Positions 7,594 to 15,092 of a stretch of 64,000 nucleotides of DNA are shown here, piece after piece. The position numbers were made by a program, and so were the translations under genes. The first letter of the stretch is position 1. Every line of letters starts with the position of its first letter. The notes below the pieces were generated by a model. That model was not told where the DNA came from and did no database searches. It was given only the letters and a program-made list of their open reading frames with translations. This stretch comes from Syntrophaceae bacterium (GTDB taxonomy: Bacteria; Desulfobacterota; Syntrophia; Syntrophales; PHBD01): positions 295,734 to 359,733 of the forward strand of contig JABLXX010000005.1 in the NCBI GenBank assembly GCA_013177825.1, read 5' to 3'.

Positions 7594-9513
7594 TTATGCG
7601 TTCATCCCCGCAAGGTAGCCTGCCTCGATTGCATCAATAACTTTGCCGACTTTGACCGCATCGCCGACTGACACAACCTTATACGGCTTGCCGGAGAGTT
7701 TCGACTCCAATCCGCCATCGTGGATGCTACCCGAAGCGACAATCACCGTGTCGGCGGTTATCGATTCCGCGGCGTTGTCCCTGACCACGAGAACCCCATC
7801 CACCAGCACCTCTTTAACGGTCGTATTTACAAGGATCTTCACCTTGCCTCTTTCCAGATCCTGCAGCAGGGCGCTCCTGTTTATGGCTTGTATTTCCGTG
7901 GCGATGTCGGGGAGCATTTCGATCAGTGTAACCGACTTGCCGTGGTTGACCAGATGATTGGCGGTTTCGGCGCCTACCATACCGCCTCCGATTACGACCG
8001 CTCTGGCACCGACAAAGACCTTCCCCGCGAGAACGTCATACGCATTGACGACGTTCGGTTTTGTAATACCCGGAATCTCTGGCGTTGCCGGGATGCCACC
8101 CGTTGCATTGATGACGACATCCGGTTTTTCTTCATCGATCAATTCGGGTGTAACATCGGCATTCAACGTGACGTTGACTTTGAATTTCTCCAATTGTTTG
8201 ATCTGGTATTCTACAAAGTTTCCGATTTCGCCCTTGTTGGGTGGCACGCTCGCCAGGTAAAAAAGTCCGCCCAACCTGGCTTCTTTTTCAAACAGGCTGA
8301 CCTTATGACCGGCTTTTGCAGCTGTTGCCGCGGCTTCCATCCCGGCGGGGCCACCTCCAATGACCACAACCTTTTTCGCCTTCTCCGCGGGTTTTATGAT
8401 CCATTCTGCTTCTCTGCCGAGCATTGGATTCAAGACGCACTTGATGGGTTGATCCATGAACAATATCCCGATGCAACCCTCATTACAGGCTATGCACGGG
8501 CGAATCTCATCGAACAGCCCGGCCTCTGCCTTTTTCGGAAATTCGGGATCGGCGAGCGATGCCCTGCCCATGGCGACAAAATCCGCTTTCCCGCTGGCAA
8601 TGATAGACTCCGCAACAAATGGGTCATTGATCCTACCCACCGTGATAACCGGTATTCTGACGGCTTTCTTTACCTCTTCAGCATAGCCGGCAAGCCATCC
8701 ATGCGGCACGGAGGAAGCTGGAACAATTTTATCTGCACTCGCATAAACGCCTGCCGAGACATGCAAAACATCAATCCCGGCCTCTTCCAACATAACAGCA
8801 ATGGCTTTTGTATCTTCGATTGTTCTTCCGCCGGGGACAAACTCGTCGCAGGAAATCCTGAACCCGACACCGAAATCTTTTCCACATTTCGCTCTGATAT
8901 TGGACACAATCTTCAATGGGAAGCGCATCCTGTTTAAAAGATGTCCACCATATTCATCCGTTCTCTTGTTCGAATACGGAGACATAAATTCTGAAATCAG
9001 GTATCCATGGGCTCCATGTATCTCGACGCCGTCGAATCCCGCTTTTTTTGCCCTTAAAGCCGTATCACCGAATTGCCCCACGATCTTCTCTATCTCATCC
9101 ACCGGCAGTTCCTTGGGTAACTCCTGCATGGTCGGACATGGGATCGGGGAGGGCGCCAGAGGCTGACAACCCGTGATGGCACTCGCTGTCTGTCTTCCAC
9201 AATGGTATATTTGTGCAAATATCTTGCTCTTGTACTGATGAACGATCCTGGTTAATTCGGCATGGTTGGCGAGCTGGCTGTCATTCCACAAGCCGGCTAC
9301 GCAGGAAAACCCTTTACCTGACGGATCAACCGCATAATCCTCCGTTATGATGAGCCCCCATCCCCCTTTTGCCTTAGCCTCATGATATGCGATGTACCTT
9401 TCGGTTGCAGTGCCATCTTGATTGCAATAATTGGTAACCATGGGAGATACAACGAGTCTGTTCGGAATCTCGACACTTCCTATCTTCAATGGACTAAACA
9501 ATCTCTTAAACAT
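7594..9513 (-). CDS. NADH:flavin oxidoreductase / 2,4-dienoyl-CoA reductase-like (FMN, 4Fe-4S, FAD)
   Basis: 639 residues, the usual length for the FadH/enoate reductase/trimethylamine dehydrogenase group. Residues 1-330 are an Old Yellow Enzyme TIM barrel (LFSPLKIGSVEIPNRLVVSPM; HGAHGYLISEFMSPYSNKR). A 4Fe-4S site follows as CxxCxxxCx11C (CIACNEGC...C). Residues 370-639 hold FAD and NAD(P) dinucleotide folds (GGGPAGMEAA and GGGMVGAETA). It reduces an activated C=C bond, plausibly of an enoyl- or dienoyl-CoA in an anaerobe. Start supported by AAGGAGG 9 bases upstream. Upstream bases 9514-10071 hold no gene I can support. Confidence 0.9.
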   Translation of the reverse strand: MFKRLFSPLKIGSVEIPNRLVVSPMVTNYCNQDGTATERYIAYHEAKAKGGWGLIITEDYAVDPSGKGFSCVAGLWNDSQLANHAELTRIVHQYKSKIFAQIYHCGRQTASAITGCQPLAPSPIPCPTMQELPKELPVDEIEKIVGQFGDTALRAKKAGFDGVEIHGAHGYLISEFMSPYSNKRTDEYGGHLLNRMRFPLKIVSNIRAKCGKDFGVGFRISCDEFVPGGRTIEDTKAIAVMLEEAGIDVLHVSAGVYASADKIVPASSVPHGWLAGYAEEVKKAVRIPVITVGRINDPFVAESIIASGKADFVAMGRASLADPEFPKKAEAGLFDEIRPCIACNEGCIGILFMDQPIKCVLNPMLGREAEWIIKPAEKAKKVVVIGGGPAGMEAAATAAKAGHKVSLFEKEARLGGLFYLASVPPNKGEIGNFVEYQIKQLEKFKVNVTLNADVTPELIDEEKPDVVINATGGIPATPEIPGITKPNVVNAYDVLAGKVFVGARAVVIGGGMVGAETANHLVNHGKSVTLIEMLPDIATEIQAINRSALLQDLERGKVKILVNTTVKEVLVDGVLVVRDNAAESITADTVIVASGSIHDGGLESKLSGKPYKVVSVGDAVKVGKVIDAIEAGYLAGMNA

Positions 9514-10071
9514 ACTCTCTCTCCTCCTTTCCTATAATCGTTGAGATATCTGTTTCTATTGCCAAACTCGTTTATTCCGTGTTGGACATGATAATGATTC
9601 TTGGACCTGAGTTTGACCGGAATCGTGTAAAAAAGCGCCGGAATTCAGAATGGATTACTATATCCTCATGGATACAGCCGCGAACGAAGGCCAGCAGTAT
9701 TTTCCTGACACAGTTCGGAACGTTTCTGGTTATTGAGATTGTTTGGAGGAAAAAACTATTGGACTATTTCAACAATTGATCATTCTTCCGTAAAGGATCC
9801 AACCTGTCAACGGATTCATGGAAGCAGAACGGTTGCGGAGAGTGAATCAAGTAGATTAGTAAATTCGATAGGTTGAAGAATGCATGTTTTTTTCAGAAAG
9901 TCAAGCATTAACAATATTAAGCAAATTACCAACATCCAGATCCCATCCATTGCATGGGGAGTGTTGTTGAGGAGAGGTTTCTCCCGGTAGGCCTGTCCCC
10001 CGAAAACGGGTCCATTCTTTTTCAAAAGGAGAGGGGCACGGGATGTAGGGGAGAGTGTGGGGACAGGTAAG

Positions 10072-10115
10072 AAAAAACCAAAAGAATGGGTTGCGAAAAA
10101 CATCCGCAACCCATT
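10072..10115 (-). terminator. Terminator of tRNA-Glu
   Basis: An 11-bp perfect stem (AATGGGTTGCG / CGCAACCCATT) with a 9-base loop, followed on the minus strand by CTTTTGGTTTTTTC, 12 bases past the tRNA 3' end. Confidence 0.85.
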
Positions 10116-10126
10116 GGCTTTATTAT

Positions 10127-10202
10127 TGGCGTCCCCACAGGGAGTCGAACCCTGGTTACCGGCGTGAAAGGCCGGTGTCCTAGGCCACTAGACGATGGGG
10201 AC
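10127..10202 (-). tRNA. tRNA-Glu (anticodon TTC), CCA encoded
   Basis: Complete cloverleaf: acceptor GTCCCCA/TGGGGAC, anticodon loop CTTTCAC giving TTC, T-loop GGTTCGACTCC, discriminator G followed by encoded CCA. Own promoter and terminator flank it. Confidence 0.97.
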
Positions 10203-10223
10203 GTTCTGTCCGGTAAGAGGCGC

Positions 10224-10252
10224 CATATATCCGGATGGACAGAGGTTGTCAA
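10224..10252 (-). promoter_or_regulatory. Promoter of tRNA-Glu
   Basis: Minus strand TTGACA (10247-10252), 17-bp spacer, TATATG (10224-10229), placing the transcript start about 15 bases before the tRNA. Confidence 0.8.
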
Positions 10253-10442
10253 GGAACAATTGCCCGACCGGCGGCGTAATGGGATAGAATCAACCTGTCC
10301 GCTAGGAACCGTTCTTCATGTCATCGAAAATGATCGGGATTTCTATCACAATTATGCGCCCGTTTAAGGGCACAGGATGAAAACTGTGACTTTTCTGCGG
10401 CATGGGCTGTATACATTTTAAAAATCGGAACAAAAGAGAATC

Positions 10443-11063
10443 ATGTACAGCGATCAACACATCATTCGTCTTCTAAAAAAAATGCCAGACGTTCAGGCAA
10501 CGGATGATTTTACAGCACGCGTCATGGCGGCCGTGAATCAGGAACAGCAGGGAAGCTTCGTGAACATGCGGGATCTCTTCTCCAGACACCGGACTGCTGC
10601 ATACAGCAAATCCCCGCCGTTTCAGACGGAGGGACACATTATGGATCTCGTGTGGCATTTCCTCATCGCCGGATTCATGTATGCAATCATTGGGACATTC
10701 ATGCTGATCGGTTTTTCGGGCATCAAGTACATAACAACGCTTTCGGGGTGGATCTCATTTCAGCCGTATTTATGGCTGGCAAGCGCATTGACATTCCTGG
10801 CCTGCGGCATTGTTCTCCACAGGGACTTGAGCCACGGGATGACCCTGGTGCGGTTTTACGTGGCCTTTCACATTGTCTTGACGGTCATCAACGGAATTTT
10901 CATCAGCCTGTCGTCGGCCCTTCCCCTCACCATCATGTACACCGTTCTTTTCGCTACGCCGATCGTTCTTGTCGGCAGTTCCCTTTTTACAAATAAACTG
11001 CAAATCACAAAGCTTTTCAGCCAAGGAGAGATCTTGAACCATGCGATGCACCAAAAGTCATAA
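10443..11063 (+). CDS. Four-helix membrane protein of unknown function at the head of a minor-pilin operon
   Basis: 206 residues, not recognised as a named family. The first 60 residues are soluble and charged, with a start (LLKKMPDVQATDDFTARVMAAV) like the cytoplasmic heads of anti-sigma-type membrane proteins, but no zinc-binding motif is visible. Four hydrophobic segments follow at about 71-91, 106-124, 135-155 and 159-180, then a short basic tail. AAGAGA precedes the ATG. Its 3' end overlaps the next prepilin gene by 23 bases, so translation is probably coupled and it likely belongs to the same envelope machine. No membrane-spanning homologue is known to me in standard type II secretion or type IV pilus operons at this place. 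Confidence 0.75.
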   Translation: MYSDQHIIRLLKKMPDVQATDDFTARVMAAVNQEQQGSFVNMRDLFSRHRTAAYSKSPPFQTEGHIMDLVWHFLIAGFMYAIIGTFMLIGFSGIKYITTLSGWISFQPYLWLASALTFLACGIVLHRDLSHGMTLVRFYVAFHIVLTVINGIFISLSSALPLTIMYTVLFATPIVLVGSSLFTNKLQITKLFSQGEILNHAMHQKS

Positions 11064-11499
11064 TGCCGGCTTCTCCCTGATTGAACTGGTTGTCACGATG
11101 CTGGTCATGGCAATCCTGTTTGCTATCGTGATGAACAGCGTAGGCACCGATCAATCCAACCTGAGAGCGGAGATAAACAACCTGAAGGCTGCCCTGCGCT
11201 ACACACAGCAGTTGTCTATCGCATCGGACAATACCGTCACATACGGCATCACCGTGACGGGCACCGGCTACACCCTTGTCCGAACCGGCGGGTCCGGAAA
11301 CGTTCCCCTTCTGCCGGGGGAGAATACTTCGACCCACGCATTCAGCGGCGGGGTCAGTTCGTCGGGAGGTGCCTTCAACTTCACCGAATGGGGCGGACTG
11401 GCAACGGGAAGTTCCACGTCGACAACCCTGACAAAGAGCGGCAGCGGATCGAAAACGATCAATCTCATTAGTGAAACGGGGTATGCTTATGAATCATGA
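11041..11499 (+). CDS. Prepilin-like protein, GspH/FimT type
   Basis: 152 residues. A short basic leader ends in G-FSLIELVVTMLVMAILF: prepilin peptidase would cut after the Gly (residue 10), leaving Phe1 and Glu5, followed by a 20-residue hydrophobic helix. The C-terminal part is a small Gly/Ser/Thr-rich beta domain. Position first in a set of four and small size fit the GspH/FimT minor pseudopilin. It would be assembled in the inner membrane into a pilus or pseudopilus tip. Overlaps both neighbours, indicating an operon. No prepilin peptidase or assembly ATPase is in the window. Confidence 0.85.
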   Translation: MRCTKSHNAGFSLIELVVTMLVMAILFAIVMNSVGTDQSNLRAEINNLKAALRYTQQLSIASDNTVTYGITVTGTGYTLVRTGGSGNVPLLPGENTSTHAFSGGVSSSGGAFNFTEWGGLATGSSTSTTLTKSGSGSKTINLISETGYAYES

Positions 11500-12157
11500 C
11501 AGGAGACGGGAAAAAGGCTTTACCCTGGTAGAAACCATTATTTCCCTGGTGATCATCGCAGTCGTGGCGACGATGCTTTTCACCTATTCGGCATCGAAAG
11601 CTAACACCGGCAGCCCGACCGCGATCCAGTGGTCCCAATCCGCCAACAATATTCACGCGATCATGGAAAGGATAACGGCGGATTACCAGGGCTACCCCCG
11701 ATGGAAGCCGAACACGGCCTATATATTGGGTAGCCGCGTCACCCCGATCCGAAGGGACGGCTACTTCTACCAGCCCAAGACCGCCTGCACGAGCGGCACG
11801 GCGGAACCCTCGACCTGGGATCACACCACCCCCATAAGTGAATCATCCGACGTCGGCACGGGTTGTACCTGGCGACCGACAGCCGGTACACCTGCCAACC
11901 CCAACCCGATCATGCCCCTGGTAGAACTTAGGGAAAGGATTGCCGGGGGAATGGCCAACGTCAGCGGAGAAGGTCAAACCGTTTATTACAACAATGATCC
12001 GTCGACGGGCATGCAATACACGATCCTGAACAATCGCTATATCGACCCGAACGTCAGCTGGGACACGGCAAGCGCAACCGCGACGGGATTTTTGAAAGTG
12101 ACCATCCAGACGAGCGGCAACGAGAGATTGACCTCGATTTTTACAGGAGAACTCTAA
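11489..12157 (+). CDS. Prepilin-like protein, GspI/PilV type, with a carbohydrate-binding-like insert
   Basis: 222 residues from ATG 11489 (GGGG 7 bases upstream); ATG 11483 and GTG 11471 are in-frame alternatives. Leader REKG then FTLVETIISLVIIAVVATML, with Glu5 retained. Residues about 69-115 (Y/W-rich: PRWKPNTAYILGSRVTP, DGYFYQP, PSTWDH) look like the small chitin-binding type 5/12 module pattern W-x(5)-Y-xx-G-xx-V...Y...W, unusual in a minor pilin. The remainder is a beta-rich C-terminal domain. The start overlaps the preceding gene by 11 bases. Likely a tip subunit with adhesive role, which is inference. Confidence 0.82.
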   Translation: MNHDRRREKGFTLVETIISLVIIAVVATMLFTYSASKANTGSPTAIQWSQSANNIHAIMERITADYQGYPRWKPNTAYILGSRVTPIRRDGYFYQPKTACTSGTAEPSTWDHTTPISESSDVGTGCTWRPTAGTPANPNPIMPLVELRERIAGGMANVSGEGQTVYYNNDPSTGMQYTILNNRYIDPNVSWDTASATATGFLKVTIQTSGNERLTSIFTGEL

Positions 12158-12185
12158 CCCTCATCATAAGCCGAGCAGGTGCGAC

Positions 12186-12704
12186 GTGATAAAAAATGCC
12201 AGGAACAAGAGATTGGACGCCCGCGGATTCACCCTCATCGAAGTGATCGCCACCCTCGTGCTGATCACGATCATCGCGGCTATGGCGGGCTTGGGAATCG
12301 TTGAAATCACGAAGCAGTATCTATTTGCGCAAAAGGCCGGAGAGACCGCCCAGGTGTCTCAAGTCGCCATGGCCCGCATGGTCAAGGAACTGACCCTGAT
12401 CCGCAGCGGCACATCGAGCGGCTCGACATCAATAACCTTCAACACGCCCGCCGCCGCGGGAAGAACGATCAGCTGGACGGGAGGCAACTCCGGCAGCTTC
12501 GTGAAACCCATTATGATGAACAACCAGCCCCTGATCGAAAACGTGCAGAACTTGACGCTTCAATATTTTAACTCGTATGACGACACGGTGTTAACACGTC
12601 CCTACAGCCAGACCGACACGGTCCTGATCGGAATCTCCTTCACGGTCACCGGCGCGGACGGCATAACGAGCACTTTCACAGGCAGGGCATTCGTCAGAAA
12701 CTGA
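12186..12704 (+). CDS. Prepilin-like protein, GspJ/PilW type
   Basis: 172 residues from a GTG with AGGTG upstream. Leader ends ARG, then FTLIEVIATLVLITIIAAMA with Glu5. A long amphipathic helix continues (FAQKAGETAQVSQVAMARMVKELTLI), typical of GspJ/PilW, then a beta-rich Ser/Thr domain. Third in the set, 28 bases after the second. Predicted pseudopilus-tip subunit of the inner membrane and periplasm. Confidence 0.82.
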   Translation: MIKNARNKRLDARGFTLIEVIATLVLITIIAAMAGLGIVEITKQYLFAQKAGETAQVSQVAMARMVKELTLIRSGTSSGSTSITFNTPAAAGRTISWTGGNSGSFVKPIMMNNQPLIENVQNLTLQYFNSYDDTVLTRPYSQTDTVLIGISFTVTGADGITSTFTGRAFVRN

Positions 12705-12715
12705 GGTTTAAAACC

Positions 12716-14644
12716 ATGAAAAACGGAAAGATTTCGCAGGATGGAAGCGCGCTGATCGTCCTGATCATCACGATGATCATCATGGGAGTGCTCGGCACAA
12801 GCATGTACCTGCTGACAACAACGGGTACCTTCGGCAGCCTGTTCGCCAACAAGGCAAACCGGGCCCTGTTGCTCGCCGAATCGGGAATCCGCTACGACCA
12901 GAGCGCTCTCCTGGCCGATGGGACCTACACGGTCAACCTGAATAGCGGCAATGACCAGTTTGTCATCAACAAGTCTACGGACAGCGGCACGGGAGTCAAA
13001 ACGACCATATCCACCGGCATCGCCGATGCAAGCGGTGTCTGGGCCGTGCGGAGGAAGCTGACGTACGTGTCAAGCGGATCGGGAGGAGGCTCGGGAACCG
13101 GAGCGCCGACGGCCGTTCCAACGGGGACCATCGCAGGAGGCACCGGAAATTCCACGGGTACTTTCACACTCGGAAATTATTACGGAAATGAAGGGGCCGT
13201 GAAAGTCACGGGGGTCAAGGGGGATGTCGACAATCCTTACTCATACCCCGAAGCATATGGCGCCCCCACATGGACAACGAATCCGTTTTGCCAGGCTTGG
13301 CTCAATTCAGGAAAATATCTCAGTTATGATGTTCAATTGAAACTTTCTGAAGAGCATGACAGGGCTCCGGCCACATGGGTTCTTGGCCAGCATTACAATT
13401 ATGACGCCGTAGTGCGAGACTGGGGCGGAAATGATTTGTTGTGTAATGATAGAAATCATGGATGCACGGGTGGGGATTATTTTTCCGGATGGGCAAATGT
13501 TGTCTATGTTTTCAATCTGGGAGGCCTCTTCAGAATGGTCGGACTCAACCCTCAGACCACTGCATATGGGCTTTCATTTTATCGCACTTCGACGCTGGCG
13601 AATGATGGCACGGACGAATATATGAGGCCGTCAACTTTGGGCGAGAATGAGCCGGCGATCATGCTCTTTTCGAGAGACGGGGGAGCAAACACGGGGCAGC
13701 AAAGCCGCTGGCTCGCCTATATGCCGTTGAGCGTGAACAACTTCGTGGTCGATGATGAAGACTTCCTGAAGCGCTGGAATACGCTCCTGGCCCGTGTGAT
13801 CGAAGCCGCTTCCATCAAACTGTCGGCAAGCAGCGCACCCAACATCAACGTCGGCGACCAGGTGACCGGGGGAACAGGCTCGGGAACGATCATCAAGAAG
13901 ATCAACGACAGTGACGGGAGAGTGGTCCTGCTTCTGAACAACGTCAGCGGTTCATTCACTTCACCTGTAACCGTAGGCGGAACGAATTACAGTACATATA
14001 ATGGTTGGGGAGATGCCGCCAGTGTTCCTGCATGGCAATCTGGAATTTTATACCATGTTGGTGACTGGGTAATCTATAACAATGTAACATATCAGTGTAT
14101 TCTTGAACATACATCTAAAAACTCGAATCCAGGCCGCATTCGTCCCCCAAATTCAACCTACTGGCTACAGGACACGCCGCCTTCATTCTATCGTTCCCGG
14201 GACAATTACATCTGGGCTTTTTACGCCGACACGGATAACCATCAGACCTATAACGCCACGGCAACGGACGACACACGGCGAGAGAAAGACCTGTTCCCAA
14301 ACGATCTAACAAACTTCACCCCTCCATTCCCCCTGATCGACGTTCAGGCCTGGGATGCTGCAAACGACGATTTCACTTTGGTCACGTGGGCTTACTTGAA
14401 TACCTCTGCCGATTCATCGCTGCGGCGCCTGGGAACGGGCAAAGAATTGAACGCCATCATCCGGACGAACAAATGGACAACCGGGTCGTACCCGACAAGC
14501 TGCTCATCCTGGTCGTCGGAGATCGGCATCGTCGCGAAAGGAACCGAAGCGATGCAGTATGCCTATGATGATCTTGCATACCGTGTTCTGTTTGGCGCCG
14601 GCAGTGGCGGTGGAACGCCGTCCGCAGGTTACTATACCTACTAA
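12716..14644 (+). CDS. Large PilX/GspK-like tip protein with inserted virion- and carbohydrate-binding-like modules
   Basis: 642 residues, about twice the usual size of GspK and much larger than PilX. The N-terminus DG-SALIVLIITMIIMGVLG is a PilX-type prepilin helix that has Val instead of Glu at position 5, as expected for a tip subunit, followed by the family's LLLAESG motif. Middle residues 115-140 are a Gly/Thr/Ser linker. About residues 365-425 resemble the VTGGTGSGTI...LLLNNVSGSF pattern seen in phage structural proteins, and about 438-490 (AWQSGILYHVGDWVIYNNVTYQC...YW) fit the chitin-binding type 5/12 pattern. Fourth gene of the set, 11 bases after the third. Probably an adhesive tip; ligand unknown. 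Confidence 0.78.
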   Translation: MKNGKISQDGSALIVLIITMIIMGVLGTSMYLLTTTGTFGSLFANKANRALLLAESGIRYDQSALLADGTYTVNLNSGNDQFVINKSTDSGTGVKTTISTGIADASGVWAVRRKLTYVSSGSGGGSGTGAPTAVPTGTIAGGTGNSTGTFTLGNYYGNEGAVKVTGVKGDVDNPYSYPEAYGAPTWTTNPFCQAWLNSGKYLSYDVQLKLSEEHDRAPATWVLGQHYNYDAVVRDWGGNDLLCNDRNHGCTGGDYFSGWANVVYVFNLGGLFRMVGLNPQTTAYGLSFYRTSTLANDGTDEYMRPSTLGENEPAIMLFSRDGGANTGQQSRWLAYMPLSVNNFVVDDEDFLKRWNTLLARVIEAASIKLSASSAPNINVGDQVTGGTGSGTIIKKINDSDGRVVLLLNNVSGSFTSPVTVGGTNYSTYNGWGDAASVPAWQSGILYHVGDWVIYNNVTYQCILEHTSKNSNPGRIRPPNSTYWLQDTPPSFYRSRDNYIWAFYADTDNHQTYNATATDDTRREKDLFPNDLTNFTPPFPLIDVQAWDAANDDFTLVTWAYLNTSADSSLRRLGTGKELNAIIRTNKWTTGSYPTSCSSWSSEIGIVAKGTEAMQYAYDDLAYRVLFGAGSGGGTPSAGYYTY

Positions 14645-14741
14645 GAACGATGCGACCGGCGGCACCAGGGTATCGAAGAACAATGGCCTGATGGAATAAA
14701 AACATTCGCAGGCATAAACAGAATCAGGGAGGTAGTTCAGA

Positions 14742-14963
14742 ATGAAACGGTTCATTGTACTAGCAATCAGCTTGTCATTTCTTCTCACGACGTCGCTATC
14801 CGCACAACCGACGACAACGACGCCCGCGGACAAAGGCGCTGCGGTCACCAAAGGGCAGGCGTCATCCGTCGAGACAAAAGAGAAAAAGAATCTGAAGACT
14901 GTCAAGAAGAACAAAAGGGGGGGAAAGACCGGCGCACCGGGACTGAAGACTGTCGTCCGGTAA
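14742..14963 (+). CDS. Small secreted basic protein
   Basis: 73 residues, GGGAGG 9 bases upstream. Residues 1-22 are a clean Sec signal peptide ending LSA-Q. The mature 51 residues are Thr-rich at first and then very Lys/Arg-rich (about KEKKNLKTVKKNKRGGK), without Cys. No family recognised. The short distance to the large tip protein and the terminator after it make it the likely last gene of that operon. Could bind nucleic acid, acidic polysaccharide or be a maturation cargo; none is shown. Confidence 0.65.
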   Translation: MKRFIVLAISLSFLLTTSLSAQPTTTTPADKGAAVTKGQASSVETKEKKNLKTVKKNKRGGKTGAPGLKTVVR

Positions 14964-15033
14964 GCATCGGGGGCATGCTGTTTTCCGAAAGGTGCGGATT
15001 TCCCGGATGAAACCGGTTGCTATTGCGATACGA

Positions 15034-15070
15034 GGTGGGACGGATTTCAAATCCGTCCCACCTTTTTTTT
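15034..15070 (+). terminator. Terminator of the minor-pilin operon (dispersed palindrome)
   Basis: Stem GGTGGGACGGAT/ATCCGTCCCACC with a short loop followed by eight T (15063-15070). The core GACGGATTT-C-AAATCCGTC recurs at 18223-18267 and, imperfectly, at 36007-36032. Confidence 0.85.
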
Positions 15071-15092
15071 CTGCAGTTCATGCCGGGATGCT

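Noticed and set aside
7720..8937. 405-codon plus-strand frame
   Set aside because: It is antisense to the flavoenzyme gene, which has intact FMN, 4Fe-4S and FAD motifs.
9514..10071. Possible genes in the 560-base stretch before tRNA-Glu
   Set aside because: Only short frames without ribosome sites or recognisable motifs; a small CCCG-AAAA-CGGG hairpin near 10000 has no attached gene, so nothing is claimed.
9816..10109. 97-codon minus-strand frame near tRNA-Glu
   Set aside because: It runs through the tRNA-Glu terminator hairpin, has no ribosome site and no family.
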